DNA of 64,000 nt, from positions 62,001 through 126,000 of the forward strand of contig NZ_LIVX01000013.1 in NCBI RefSeq assembly GCF_001905665.1, read 5' to 3'. This document shows, in pieces, positions 1 through 8,856 of the stretch. Origin of the DNA: Streptomyces sp. CB02261. Its GTDB lineage: Bacteria; Actinomycetota; Actinomycetes; Streptomycetales; Streptomycetaceae. Positions within the stretch are counted from its first letter, which is position 1. Every line of letters starts with the position of its first letter. Under the pieces are notes generated by a model. It saw only the letters and a program-made list of their open reading frames with translations. It was not told where the DNA came from and made no database searches. The translations under genes were made by a program, and so were the position numbers.

Positions 1-1
1 G

Positions 2-31
2 ACCGCGGCCACCGCGCTGCCCGAGACCTGA
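2..31 (+). CDS. Possible C-terminal tail of a truncated gene
   Basis: The first bases read in frame 2 as a short Ala/Thr-rich tail (TAATALPET) followed by TGA at 29-31. Almost every codon ends in G or C, as expected for Streptomyces coding DNA. Only nine codons are inside the window, so product and family cannot be named. It may equally be chance. Confidence 0.25.
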   Translation, partial: TAATALPET

Positions 32-597
32 GCCACGCTCAGGTCGATCCTCCTCCTGCCGCCTTCCTTCTCCTCCGCTGCCTCAGCGTCGCCTTCCGGC
101 CTGTGGCGCATCTCCAACCCCTGACGGCTCTTCCGTTGCCCTTGCACCCAGAAGGGACAAATGGGCGAAGCGAAAAGTTCCGTTTCTGCTGTTTCTGTGA
201 AGAGCGACACGTAAGAGGGAAGATCGCGGACACTCAACTCCCGTACCGCCCGAGAAGTTGGGCGGCGCGCCGGTCCACCCAGGTGGCCCGAATGGAGTAC
301 ATTGACGAACCCTGGGTCCGGACGCCTTCACGGGTGCCCGGGATCAAGGGGAGGGGGCCGGACACGGCACTCGAACCGGCGACGCCGCGGCAGCGCACGG
401 GAACCGACTGCACAGAGTGACCGCCTGTCACTCCGGGTAGCCAACAGGTCACCGTGTCATAACGGCGTTCCAGGGTCCACGCCCGACACGCCGGGCAACT
501 CGGCAAGGTAGTGGCAGGCTGCACCCGGGCAGGCCACACTCGACTAGCGGAAGCAGCGACGCACGTGACGTCGGCAGGCACCACCCGGGAGGTCCCC
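32..597. other. Non-coding stretch upstream of sepH
   Basis: About 566 bases with no convincing gene. The overlapping open frames here are short, Arg/Ser-rich and unlike known proteins. No tRNA fold or strong terminator was found. The last part must hold the sepH promoter, but I could not single out a -35/-10 pair. Confidence 0.5.
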
Positions 598-1638
598 ATG
601 CCCGAACTGCGTGTCGTGGCCGTCTCCAACGACGGCACACGACTGGTGCTGAAGGCTGCTGACAGCACGGAGTACACACTTCCGATCGACGAGCGGCTGC
701 GCGCCGCCGTGCGCAACGACCGCGCGCGCCTCGGCCAGATCGAGATCGAGGTGGAGAGCCACCTCCGCCCCCGTGACATCCAGGCGCGGATACGAGCCGG
801 TGCCTCCGCCGAGGAGGTCGCCCAGCTCGCCGGAATCCCCGTCGACCGCGTGCGCCGCTTCGAGGGCCCCGTGCTCGCCGAGCGCGCCTTCATGGCGGAG
901 CGGGCCCGCAAGACCCCGGTCCGCAGGCCCGGCGAGAACAGCGGCCCGCAGCTCGGCGAGGCCGTGCAGGAGCGGCTGCTGCTGCGCGGCGCCGAGAAGG
1001 ACACCGTGCAGTGGGACTCCTGGCGGCGTGACGACGGCACCTGGGAGGTGCTGCTCGTCTACCGGGTCGCCGGCGAGGTCCACACGGCCAGCTGGACGTA
1101 CGACCCGCCCCGGCGGCTCGTCCAGGCCGTGGACGACGAGGCCCGTGCCCTGATCGGCGAGACGGACGACACGATCGCCGCCGCGCCGGAGCCGAGCTTC
1201 CCCTTCGTGCCGCGCATCGCACGGCTGCCCCGGGACAGGCCGCTCGATCGTGCCCTGGACCGCCAGATCGACCGGTCGGACCGCCAGCTGGAGCGGGCGT
1301 CCGCGTCCGCCGAGCCGGAGGACGAGCGGGACTCCCTGACGAGCCTCCTGGAGGCGGTACCGAGCTTCCGCGGCGACATGGTCGTACCGGAGCAGCCCGA
1401 CTCGGAGCCCTCGGACGAGGCCGAGACGGAGGAGCCCCCGGCCCCGGCCGCCTCGGCGGGCGCGGGCTCCGCGTACGCCGACGTCCTGATGCCGCGCGCG
1501 GTGTCGGGTCACCGCGACCGGCTGACCGGCACCACGGACCGCCAGGCGGAGGCGGACGGCGTCCGTCCGGGCCGCCGCGCGGCCGTACCCAGCTGGGACG
1601 AGATCGTCTTCGGCACGCGGCGGAAGAAGCAGGACTGA
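598..1638 (+). CDS. sepH: Cell division regulator SepH (DUF3071)
   Basis: Actinobacterial cell-division protein of 346 residues, known in Streptomyces and Mycobacterium to bind FtsZ and stimulate its assembly at septa. The conserved DUF3071 part comes first (start MPELRVVAVSNDG). It includes a helix-turn-helix-like stretch around residues 65-90 (EEVAQLAGIPVDRVRRFEGP) and a WDSWRRDDGTWEV block near 140. The C-terminal 130 residues are acidic, Arg/Asp/Pro-rich and probably disordered, ending in a basic tail RRKKQD. The reading frame is open upstream to 511, but ATG 598 is preceded by GGGAGG at good spacing and gives the normal family N-terminus. The gene is monocistronic: a 16-bp perfect hairpin follows, and the next gene converges on it. 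Identification is firm. Function is from the family. Confidence 0.95.
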   Translation: MPELRVVAVSNDGTRLVLKAADSTEYTLPIDERLRAAVRNDRARLGQIEIEVESHLRPRDIQARIRAGASAEEVAQLAGIPVDRVRRFEGPVLAERAFMAERARKTPVRRPGENSGPQLGEAVQERLLLRGAEKDTVQWDSWRRDDGTWEVLLVYRVAGEVHTASWTYDPPRRLVQAVDDEARALIGETDDTIAAAPEPSFPFVPRIARLPRDRPLDRALDRQIDRSDRQLERASASAEPEDERDSLTSLLEAVPSFRGDMVVPEQPDSEPSDEAETEEPPAPAASAGAGSAYADVLMPRAVSGHRDRLTGTTDRQAEADGVRPGRRAAVPSWDEIVFGTRRKKQD

Positions 1639-1737
1639 CGAAGGCGACGGACGTGGCCGTACGAGGGCGTGCCCGCGGCGGACACGGCGGTCGTACGGGA
1701 CGGAACCGCGCCGGCGACGGCTGCCGCAGTGCCATGG

Positions 1738-1772
1738 GAAGGGGCCCGCACCGCATCGGTGCGGGCCCCTTC
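1738..1772. terminator. Bidirectional terminator between sepH and sulfurtransferase
   Basis: Perfect 16-bp inverted repeat (left arm 1738-1753, right arm 1757-1772, loop CAT), very GC-rich, with GAA/TTC at the base so that either strand can terminate. It sits between two convergent genes. Confidence 0.85.
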
Positions 1773-1793
1773 GGCGTGTGGCGCCCGGCCGCG

Positions 1794-2621
1794 TTACTGC
1801 GGGTCGGGCCCCGTCGCCACCGGACGGGCGGGGTCGGCGGACCACTCCGACCAGGAGCCCGCGTACAGGGCGGCGGGGATGCCCGCGACCTCCAGGGCCA
1901 GGACCTCGTGGGCGCCGGAGACGCCGGAGCCGCAGTAGACCGCGACCGGGGTCCCCTCGGCCGCGCCCAGGGCGGCGAAGCGGCTCCTCAGGACGTCGGC
2001 GCCCAGGAAACGCCCCTCCGTGTCGACGTTCTCGGTCGTCGGGGCCGAGACCGCGCCGGGGATGTGGCCGCCCACCCGGTCGATCGGCTCCACGTCCCCT
2101 CGGTAGCGCTCGGCCGCCCGCGCGTCCAGGAGCAGCCCCGCGCGCGCGTGGGCCGCCGCGCCGTCGGCGTCGAGCAGTCCGAGCGCGCCCGGCTCCGGCC
2201 GGAAGTCGCCCGGGTCCGGCACGGGCACCTTCTCCGTCAGCTCGCCCTCCCAGGCCGCGAGGCCCCCGTCCAGGACCCGCACGTCCCGGTGGCCCGCCCA
2301 GCGGAGCAGCCACCAGGCGCGGGCCGCGGCCCAGCCGAGGCCTCCGTCGTAGACGACGACCGGTGTGCCCGCCGAGACGCCCGCCCGGCGCATCGCGGCC
2401 CCGAAGACCTCCGGGTCGGGCAGCGGGTGCCGCCCCCCGCTGCCGGCGGGCCCCGCCAGTTCGGTGTCCAGGTCGACGTAGACCGCGCCGGGGAGGTGTC
2501 CGGCCTCGTACGCCGGGCGGCCGGGCGGACCGCCCAGCGTCCAGCGGACGTCGAGGAGGACCGGCGGCCGGGCCCCGGCCGACTCGCTCAGCAGTTCGCT
2601 TGCGGAGATGATGGGCTTCAT
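1794..2621 (-). CDS. Rhodanese-type sulfurtransferase (mercaptopyruvate/thiosulfate type)
   Basis: Two-domain sulfurtransferase of 275 residues, which moves sulfane sulfur from thiosulfate or 3-mercaptopyruvate to an acceptor thiol. The N-terminal rhodanese domain (about 1-125) lacks a catalytic Cys. The C-terminal domain (about 150-275) carries the active loop C-G-S-G-V-S with Cys230 as predicted persulfide carrier. A CGSGV loop is nearer to mercaptopyruvate sulfurtransferases than to the CRKGVT/CRSGKT loops of thiosulfate enzymes, so substrate is open. Also seen are LLDVRW, AGHLPGAVYVDLD and the second-domain repeat GGHIPGAVSAP. ATG 2621 has GAGG at 9 bases. The in-frame ATG at 2630 has its purine tract too close. 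The gene is divergent from the VOC gene. Confidence 0.9.
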   Translation of the reverse strand: MKPIISASELLSESAGARPPVLLDVRWTLGGPPGRPAYEAGHLPGAVYVDLDTELAGPAGSGGRHPLPDPEVFGAAMRRAGVSAGTPVVVYDGGLGWAAARAWWLLRWAGHRDVRVLDGGLAAWEGELTEKVPVPDPGDFRPEPGALGLLDADGAAAHARAGLLLDARAAERYRGDVEPIDRVGGHIPGAVSAPTTENVDTEGRFLGADVLRSRFAALGAAEGTPVAVYCGSGVSGAHEVLALEVAGIPAALYAGSWSEWSADPARPVATGPDPQ

Positions 2622-2794
2622 GGGTGCCATCCTCGCGCAGCCGCACGGCCGCCGAGGACGAACCCGGCGTCCTCCCCACGTCCGTCACCGCGGGGCACGC
2701 CGCTCGTTGGTGCGACCGGGGCACGCCACGGCCCCGTCGGTGTCACCATCGGACAGGGGCACGGGCACGACGACGGTCCGAGGAGAGAGTCACG

Positions 2795-3568
2795 ATGACC
2801 GAGGCGACTCGGCGCAGACCCGGCACACCGTGCTGGGTGAGTCTGATGGTGCACGGGCTTGACGCGACGCTGGAGTTCTACCACGAGCTCTTCGGCTGGG
2901 AGTTCGTGCCCGGTCCGCAGCAGCTCGGCCCGTACGTGCGCGCGCTGCTCGACGGCAAGGAGGTGGCGGGCATCGGCCAGCTGCCACCGGACCGGCATCT
3001 GAGGATCGCCTGGACCCCGTATCTGGCCACCGCCGACGCCGATGAGACCGCCGAGGCCATCCGTGGCTGCGGCGGCACCGTGGCGGTGGGCCCGCTGGAC
3101 GCGGGCGAGGCCGGCCGGCTCGCGATCTGTTCCGACCCGACCGGTGCGGTGTTCGGCCTCTGGCAGGCGGAGGCGCACCACGGCACGGCGACGGCCGGCC
3201 CGCCGGGGACCCCCGTCTGGAACGAGCTCCTCACGTACGAGACGACGATCGGCAAGTTCTACCGGTCGGTCTTCGGCTACGAGGTGGGGTCGGTCGAGTC
3301 CGACGACCAGGACTTCGCGACGCTGCACGTGGAGGGCGTCCCGGTGGCCTCCCTGCACGGCGTCGGCAACGCGCTGCCCCGGGACCGGGGCCCGCACTGG
3401 ATGACGTACTTCGAGGTCGCGGACACGGACGCGGCCGCGCGGCTCGTCGTGGAGCTCGGCGGTCATGTGCTGCGCCCGCCGCGCGAGGGCACGGCGGGGC
3501 GGCTCGCCCTGGTGACGGACCCGGAGGGCGCTGTCTTCACCCTCGTCAGGTCCGCCGCCGGACGGTGA
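2795..3568 (+). CDS. VOC family protein (tandem glyoxalase-fold domains)
   Basis: 257-residue protein with two vicinal-oxygen-chelate modules (about 10-125 and 135-255). Each module starts with a substrate-domain signature (GTPCWVSLMVHGLDATLEFYH and GTPVWNELLTYETTIGKFY) and ends in a DPTGAVFGLWQ or DPEGAVFTLVR strand. Streptomyces has many such proteins, annotated as hydroxylases, glyoxalase/bleomycin-resistance or dioxygenase-like. The sequence does not show which reaction is catalysed or whether a metal is kept. ATG 2795 follows AGGAGAGA. The frame is open upstream to 2624, but that part overlaps the divergent sulfurtransferase start and is not VOC-like. Confidence 0.85.
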   Translation: MTEATRRRPGTPCWVSLMVHGLDATLEFYHELFGWEFVPGPQQLGPYVRALLDGKEVAGIGQLPPDRHLRIAWTPYLATADADETAEAIRGCGGTVAVGPLDAGEAGRLAICSDPTGAVFGLWQAEAHHGTATAGPPGTPVWNELLTYETTIGKFYRSVFGYEVGSVESDDQDFATLHVEGVPVASLHGVGNALPRDRGPHWMTYFEVADTDAAARLVVELGGHVLRPPREGTAGRLALVTDPEGAVFTLVRSAAGR

Positions 3569-3603
3569 CGCGGTGACGCGGCGGGGCTGAGGGCCGCCGG
3601 TTC

Positions 3604-3629
3604 GGCCCCCGGCGCTCCCGCCGGGGCCC
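3604..3629. terminator. Probable terminator between VOC gene and polyST gene
   Basis: GC-rich inverted repeat (GGCCCCCGGCG / CGCCGGGGCC) with a tetraloop and one bulged C, between two convergent genes. Confidence 0.5.
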
Positions 3630-3661
3630 GGTGGCCGGGCGGAGCCCCCTGGCTCGCGCGG

Positions 3662-5074
3662 TCAGCCGCGCCGGGACCGTACGAGACTCCGGCCGAAGCG
3701 GAACGCCGCGCCGGCCTGCGGCGGGGCCACCGTTCCGCCCGGAAGGCCGAGCTGTGTCAGTCGTTCGGTGGAGAAGTGGTGCGCGACGCCGGGATCGGCG
3801 TGGTGCGCGGCCAGGAAGCCCGTGGCCTCCTCCCGCATCCCCGGGTGGCTCTTGTGCCGCATGCAGTAGCCGACGGCGCGGACGAGGGGCGTGAGCGAGT
3901 CCGGCGCGGGACCGGGGACCGCGGGCTCCTCGCCCACCTCCAGGTCCGCGACCAGGTGGTCGACGACCGTCAGCGGGATGCGGTTGCTGTTCTCGAACGG
4001 GGTGAGCCGTTCCAGGACCTCGGCCGTGCCCACGCGCGCGATGGGGACCCCGTAGTAGACGGCGGCGGTGAACAGGGCCGTGGAGAAGCAGCCGACGACG
4101 AGCCGGAGTGCGCACCGCTCGTAGAAGGTCTCGGCCAGCAGCGGCCCGTCGAGGACGGTGAGCCGCACGCCGGACCGTTCCGCCTCCTCGTGGAGCGCCT
4201 GCGAGTAGCCGGCGGGCGCGCTCGGGTGCGGCTTGAAGACGACCGAGCGGTGCCCGGCCGCGACCGCCCCGCGCAGCATCCGCACATGGAGCTCCTCTTC
4301 CTCCTCCGTGGTCAGGAGGGAGAGGGCCGCGAGGTACTGGCCGAGCAGGAGCGCCGTGGGCCCGGCCGCCGCCGCGCGGGTGATGTCCGGATCGCCGGCC
4401 GCCGCCTCGGCGATCTCGGCGAGGACCGCGCGGAAGGCGTCGTCCGGGACGAGTTCGGGCTCGACGCCGTACTCGCTCAGGAGGAGGGGCCGCAGGCCGG
4501 GCACGAGGTCGAGGTGGAGGACCCGCCGGATGCGGCAGGCGAGGGACTGCGCGAGGTCGTTACGGGTCGGCCCGTAGCTCATGAGGCCGTCCGCGTAGAC
4601 GTGGAGCGCGCTCTCGGGGAACGTGCCGGCCAGCGCCTTCGCGGGGTTGACCTGGATGGATTCCACGATCAGCTCGACCGGGACGCTCCCCAGGTCCCAC
4701 GCCGTGCGCAGCACACGCTGCCAGAGCGGCGCCTCCTCGGGGCGAGGGGCCCAGGCGGCGGGGTGGTACGGGTGGATCGTCTCGTTCCAGTCGAGGGTCC
4801 CGTCGAAGCGGGCGGCGATCCGCTCGTACCCGGTCATGGTCTCCAGGCGCAGCGCCGTCTCCGGGATCTCGGCGTTGCGCGAGATCAGCAGGAGTCGGCG
4901 GGCGTCCTCGCGGGGCCCGAACTGACCGGCGTCCAGGGAGGCGGCGAGGGTGGCGGCGCCGTACAGGGTGGAGACCTGGAAGATCTGCACCGGCCGGGTG
5001 TCGGTGACCGGGGCGGCGGGGCGGGCCCGGTCGGCGGCGGCCGTGGCCTCGGCGGGGGCCTTGTCGGGGGCCAT
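3662..5074 (-). CDS. Polysialyltransferase-family protein (PF07388-like)
   Basis: 470-residue predicted glycosyltransferase of the alpha-2,8-polysialyltransferase family. The N-terminal 28 residues are Ala/Pro/Asp-rich. The first folded domain starts at VQIFQVSTLYGAATLAA. The three short signatures of bacterial sialyltransferases are recognisable: an acidic-x-Gly motif in VYADGLMSYG (residues 159-168), a His-Pro motif in FKPHPSAP (283-284), and a Ser/Thr pair in GCFSTALF further on. There is no signal peptide or membrane segment, so it probably works at the inner face of the membrane on a lipid-linked or nucleotide-activated sugar. It lies 3 bases behind the glycosyltransferase gene, so the two are surely co-translated. 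Neither the sugar nor the polymer can be told from sequence. Kdn/sialic-like wall polymers are known in some streptomycetes, but no nonulosonate synthesis genes are in this window. Confidence 0.8.
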   Translation of the reverse strand: MAPDKAPAEATAAADRARPAAPVTDTRPVQIFQVSTLYGAATLAASLDAGQFGPREDARRLLLISRNAEIPETALRLETMTGYERIAARFDGTLDWNETIHPYHPAAWAPRPEEAPLWQRVLRTAWDLGSVPVELIVESIQVNPAKALAGTFPESALHVYADGLMSYGPTRNDLAQSLACRIRRVLHLDLVPGLRPLLLSEYGVEPELVPDDAFRAVLAEIAEAAAGDPDITRAAAAGPTALLLGQYLAALSLLTTEEEEELHVRMLRGAVAAGHRSVVFKPHPSAPAGYSQALHEEAERSGVRLTVLDGPLLAETFYERCALRLVVGCFSTALFTAAVYYGVPIARVGTAEVLERLTPFENSNRIPLTVVDHLVADLEVGEEPAVPGPAPDSLTPLVRAVGYCMRHKSHPGMREEATGFLAAHHADPGVAHHFSTERLTQLGLPGGTVAPPQAGAAFRFGRSLVRSRRG

Positions 5075-5077
5075 GGG

Positions 5078-6043
5078 TCAGGCGGTCCTTCCGGTGTCGC
5101 GCAGGCTCCGGAGGAGGGTGCTGCGGGGGGTGTCCATGGTGGCCAGGGTCTCGTCGAGGACGTGCTGCGGCATCCGGTGCAGCGCGTCGGCCACGTCGGC
5201 GCGGAGCCGCTCGGCGACGGCGGGGTCGTACTTGCCGACCTTGCCCATGTGGAAGGCGATCATCGCGCAATAGGTGCGGACCGCCTTCGGCAGGAAACGG
5301 TCCGCCTCCTCGTCCTTGGAGACGTCGTCGAGCAGGAGGTCGTACGAAGGAATGAAGTCCAGCTGCCGGTTGTCGGTGATCTGCGTGAGCGAGGTGGTGA
5401 CGCCTCGCCGGTAGAAGACCCCGTGCAGGGAAAGCGCCGCGAAGGTACGGGCCTTGAGGTGCAGTCGCCAGATCCAGAGCCGGTCCTCGGCTGTTCTCAG
5501 GGAGGTCTCGAAACGTGAGGCGCCGTTCTCGAAAAGCCGTGCGCTGTAGATTCCGAAGGGGACGAACGGATAGTCCACCATCGTGACCATACTGGCGGGC
5601 GAGATGCCGTCCCTGGGATCCATCAGCGTGTCGCGGCGCTTGGCGGGGGCATAACGGATCTGCCTTTTGCGGCCTTCCGAGAGGACGTGGTCGGTCCGCG
5701 CGAAATCGCAGCCCAGACGGTCCATCCCGGCCACCGTGGCGGCGAGGTGGCCCGGTGCGTACCAGTCGTCTCCGTCGAGGAAGGTGAGGTGGTCGCCGCG
5801 CGCGGCGTCGATTCCCGTGTTGCGCGCCTGGGCGACGCCGAGATTCGTCTCGTGCCGAATGACGGTGGCGTTCGGCAGGCGGTCGCGCCAGCGGTCGAGG
5901 ATTTCCGGGGTGTCGTCCGTCGAACAGTCGTCGATCAGCAGGAACTCGAATTCCGGATCCGCGTTGTTCGCGAGACTGCGCAGGGTGTCGGGGGCGTATG
6001 CCCCGACATTGTGGAACGGTACGACGACGGACAGTTTCGGCAC
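5078..6043 (-). CDS. Family 2 glycosyltransferase
   Basis: 321-residue GT2 (GT-A fold) enzyme. It begins with the first Rossmann strand PKLSVVVPFHNVGAYAPDTLR, then LLIDDCSTDDTPEIL for nucleotide-sugar binding. The metal-binding DXD-type motif is in HLTFLDGDDWYAPG and the acceptor region in DRLWIWRLHLK. The C-terminus (ending RTA) has no membrane anchor. I chose GTG 6043 rather than the upstream in-frame codon at 6070: GGGGA lies 6-7 bases before it, and the fold starts at the next residue. It leads a two-gene unit with the polysialyltransferase-like gene. A GTTCACC-type direct repeat lies about 80 bases upstream. Donor and acceptor are unknown. Confidence 0.88.
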   Translation of the reverse strand: MPKLSVVVPFHNVGAYAPDTLRSLANNADPEFEFLLIDDCSTDDTPEILDRWRDRLPNATVIRHETNLGVAQARNTGIDAARGDHLTFLDGDDWYAPGHLAATVAGMDRLGCDFARTDHVLSEGRKRQIRYAPAKRRDTLMDPRDGISPASMVTMVDYPFVPFGIYSARLFENGASRFETSLRTAEDRLWIWRLHLKARTFAALSLHGVFYRRGVTTSLTQITDNRQLDFIPSYDLLLDDVSKDEEADRFLPKAVRTYCAMIAFHMGKVGKYDPAVAERLRADVADALHRMPQHVLDETLATMDTPRSTLLRSLRDTGRTA

Positions 6044-6124
6044 GCGGAATCCCCATACTGGATCGAACAATTAAACGCCGCTACGGCGGGCACAGTAACG
6101 TCCCGTTTCTCCGGGCGAACGATC

Positions 6125-6146
6125 CGAGCGTGCACTCCGGGTGAAC
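6125..6146 (-). promoter_or_regulatory. Putative PHO-box-like direct repeat upstream of GT2
   Basis: Read on the minus strand: GTTCACCCGGA followed directly by GTGCACGCTCG, two 11-mers in tandem. Streptomyces PhoP binds 11-nt direct-repeat units of the type GTTCACC. The first unit fits well, the second only partly. The preceding bases give GAGTTCACCCG, identical to the element upstream of the YfhO gene at 8857-8878. Confidence 0.4.
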
Positions 6147-6211
6147 TCTTGTCGTCCCCCGTGGAAAGTCCGTGCGGAGACGGCCGCTTGTGAGGCGCCG
6201 AAGGTCCCCGG

Positions 6212-8839
6212 TCACCGGCGGGCCCGCCGCCGGTGCAGGACTCCCGTCACCACCAGGGCGAGGAGCGCGGCCGCTCCGGCGGCGCCGCCGAGGCGGAGCC
6301 CCGGAGGCCGGAAGGAGCAGGTGACCGTGGTCGCCCGGCCGTCGAGCGGCACGGCGACAAGGCCCTCGTACGCGCGCGCGGGCCGGAGCTCCGCGTCACC
6401 GGCGGAGCACCGCCAGCCGGAGATGCGGGGGACCGCGAGGACGGCGGTGCCCGTGCTGCCGGGGGGCAGTTCGGCCGTGACCGTGTGGCCGCTCGCGCGT
6501 ACCCGCGAGGCGCCGGTGGCGGTCAACTGCCGTACGGCGTCGTCGAGCCGGGCTCGGAGCAGACAGCCCACCGGCCGGCCGGGCAGCCGCAGCTTCGCCT
6601 CGGGGCTCAGCTCGATCCGTACCTCACCGGACGCGGGCACGGTGCCGAGGGCCCGCATGGGGGCGCGGACGGCGGGCGGTTTGCCCTCGAAGTCCACGGG
6701 GCGCTCCCCCGCGAGGGTCGCCGCGCCCCGGTACTCGGGCGCCCAGAACCAGACCTGGGAGCCCGCCGGGCAGCGGGCGGTGAGGGTGCGTCCGGTACGG
6801 GCGGGGGCGGGCAGTTCGTACACCTCGGCGCCGAGCAGGCGCTCCTGCCGCGCGAAGGCCGAGTCCCCGGGGTGGGTGGCCGGGCGTCCCGGCGGACGGA
6901 CGGTGACCAGCGGCGGCACGGGGGTGGTCGTGACGGAGACCCAGGCGCGGGGCGCCGCGTCCTGCCGTACCCGTTCCGTGGGCCGCGAACGGATCCGGGT
7001 GCCGATGGAGAACAGGGCGTCGGTCACCGGGTTGTCGAGCGTGACCGGGTGCCGGCCCTTGGCGTAGTAGCCGAACCCCAGGGACGCGAGGGTGCGGGAG
7101 GTCACCTCGGCGGTGAGGCTGCTGTAGTAGTCGGGTCCCTGACCGCCGACGAGGAGTACGTCGTTGCCGCCGGGGACCTCTCCGGGGTCCGTACGGTGGC
7201 GGGGCCAGGCGTCGGCCCGGGCCACCTCCTCGGCGACGGACGTGTGCCAGGGGCCCAGCCGGGGGGACCAGGAGACCTCGCTCCGCTGCTGCTCCTCGAT
7301 CCGCATCCCCGTGACGGCCGCCTCACCGGCCTGCGCGACGACGAACAGGACCAGGGCCAGGACGGGCAGGACGCGCGCGGTGGTCCGGCGGGCGTGCGGC
7401 CGTGCGAGGAGCACGGCGGCGAGGGCGAGGACCGCGGCCGCGCCGGATGCGGGGTAGGTCCACCGGTCGATGTCGACGCTCCCCCGGGCCGCCCAGGCGA
7501 GCAGCCCGAGCAGGGCACCGCCGCCGAGGAGCGCGGCCGGCCGCGGGACGCCCCGGGCAGCCGAGAACCAGGCGGCGATCAGCAGCAGCCCGCACAGGAC
7601 GAAGGTCTGACGGTACGGAATGCCGTTGGGCGAGGCCCCGGCGTGCCAGAGGAGATGGGTCGGCTCCCACTGGAGGGAGAGCGTCACGAGGACGATCGCG
7701 GCCGCCCAGCCGGCACGCACGCGCGTGGCGACGGCCCGGTTGAACGGCAGGGTGAGGGCGAGCGCCAGCGCGGGCGTTCCGATGAAGAGGGCGGGGCTGG
7801 CCACACTGGCGGTGGCGGGCAGGAACCGGGCGAGGACGTCCGTCCAGGCGGCGGCCGCGAACGTGGTCTCCGGGGTGGGGTCGGCGACCTTGGTGCCGAG
7901 GAAGACGACCACGACGAGCGGGGCGGCGAGCCCGACGCCGATGAGGACGCCCCGCGCGGCGCGGAACAGCCCGGCGAGGCGAAGGCGGGCGGAGGCCGTC
8001 TCGTCGGCGGTGAGGAGGCGTACGACGAGGACGACGGCGGCCCCGAGGGTGGCCATGTACGCCGTGTAGAAGTTGGCGATCCAGGCCAGGGCGACGACGA
8101 GGGGCCCGAGGACGGGGCGGCGCCCGGTGCGGGCCCACTCCCCGACCAGGCAGAGCAGCGGGAAGGCGACGAGTCCGTCGAGCCACATCGGGACGGACGC
8201 GCCGAAGTTGAAGGTCCAGCCGGAGAGCGCGTACGCGGTGCCGAGCACGGCGGCGACCGGCCAGGGTCCGGGGCGCAGCCGCAGGAGCAGCAGCGCCATC
8301 GCGGCCCCGGCCGCCGTGATCTTGACCGCGGTGACCACGTACAGGGCGAGTTCGATGCGGTCGGCGGGGAAGAGCACGACGAGCAGGTCGAAGGGGCTGC
8401 TCAGATAGGTGCCGATGTCCCCGAGGAAGTTGGAGCCGAAACCGGAGTTCCAGTTGAGGAAGGCGTCCCCGTGCGTCTCGCCGTGGAGGAGGGCGCGCCA
8501 GTAGGCGTGGAACGGCAGGTACTGCTGGCCGAGGTCGACGATGTTCCTGGTCACCGGCCCGAAGGGGTGGCTGCGGGAGAGCCGGGTCGCGAGGCAGAGC
8601 AGCACGGCGGTGAGCAGGGCGGCGGAGAGCGGCCCGGCGACGGCCGGGGCGCGCAGCCCCCGTGCGGGGGCGCCGGCCCTGAGCGGGGGCGCGCCCTTCC
8701 CCTCCTCGCCGTCGACCTCGTCGAGCACGGTGTCGGCGGCGGGGGGCACACGTCCTCCAGGGGGCGCACGGAACGGGGAACGCCCGGGGTGAGGTGTCAC
8801 GGGCCGACCGCCATTACCGCCGAGTCGGGCGACCCGCAA
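6212..8839 (-). CDS. YfhO-family multispanning membrane protein
   Basis: 875-residue (longest reading) integral membrane protein of the YfhO / GT-C-like group. In Gram-positive bacteria this group helps glycosylate cell-wall polymers such as lipoteichoic acid. A disordered Pro/Gly-rich N-terminus of 50 or so residues precedes about a dozen hydrophobic helices (roughly 55-490). The first outer loop carries the family block NIVDLGQQYLPFHAYWRALLHG and the NWNSGFGSNFLGD motif. The C-terminal third (about 500-840) is a soluble extracytoplasmic domain, closed by one more helix and a basic RRRARR tail. The start is uncertain. In-frame GTG codons at 8800 and 8749 (the latter after GGAGG) are alternatives, and they would leave room for the regulatory element at 8857-8878. 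It is the first gene of the envelope island and lies 168 bases before the glycosyltransferase. Confidence 0.85.
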   Translation of the reverse strand: MRVARLGGNGGRPVTPHPGRSPFRAPPGGRVPPAADTVLDEVDGEEGKGAPPLRAGAPARGLRAPAVAGPLSAALLTAVLLCLATRLSRSHPFGPVTRNIVDLGQQYLPFHAYWRALLHGETHGDAFLNWNSGFGSNFLGDIGTYLSSPFDLLVVLFPADRIELALYVVTAVKITAAGAAMALLLLRLRPGPWPVAAVLGTAYALSGWTFNFGASVPMWLDGLVAFPLLCLVGEWARTGRRPVLGPLVVALAWIANFYTAYMATLGAAVVLVVRLLTADETASARLRLAGLFRAARGVLIGVGLAAPLVVVVFLGTKVADPTPETTFAAAAWTDVLARFLPATASVASPALFIGTPALALALTLPFNRAVATRVRAGWAAAIVLVTLSLQWEPTHLLWHAGASPNGIPYRQTFVLCGLLLIAAWFSAARGVPRPAALLGGGALLGLLAWAARGSVDIDRWTYPASGAAAVLALAAVLLARPHARRTTARVLPVLALVLFVVAQAGEAAVTGMRIEEQQRSEVSWSPRLGPWHTSVAEEVARADAWPRHRTDPGEVPGGNDVLLVGGQGPDYYSSLTAEVTSRTLASLGFGYYAKGRHPVTLDNPVTDALFSIGTRIRSRPTERVRQDAAPRAWVSVTTTPVPPLVTVRPPGRPATHPGDSAFARQERLLGAEVYELPAPARTGRTLTARCPAGSQVWFWAPEYRGAATLAGERPVDFEGKPPAVRAPMRALGTVPASGEVRIELSPEAKLRLPGRPVGCLLRARLDDAVRQLTATGASRVRASGHTVTAELPPGSTGTAVLAVPRISGWRCSAGDAELRPARAYEGLVAVPLDGRATTVTCSFRPPGLRLGGAAGAAALLALVVTGVLHRRRARR

Positions 8840-8856
8840 CCGATCACCAGGCGGTC

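Noticed and set aside
340-420. tRNA-like T-loop (GGTTCGAG on the minus strand)
   Set aside because: The flanking bases do not form the 5-bp T stem, and no acceptor or anticodon stems fit.
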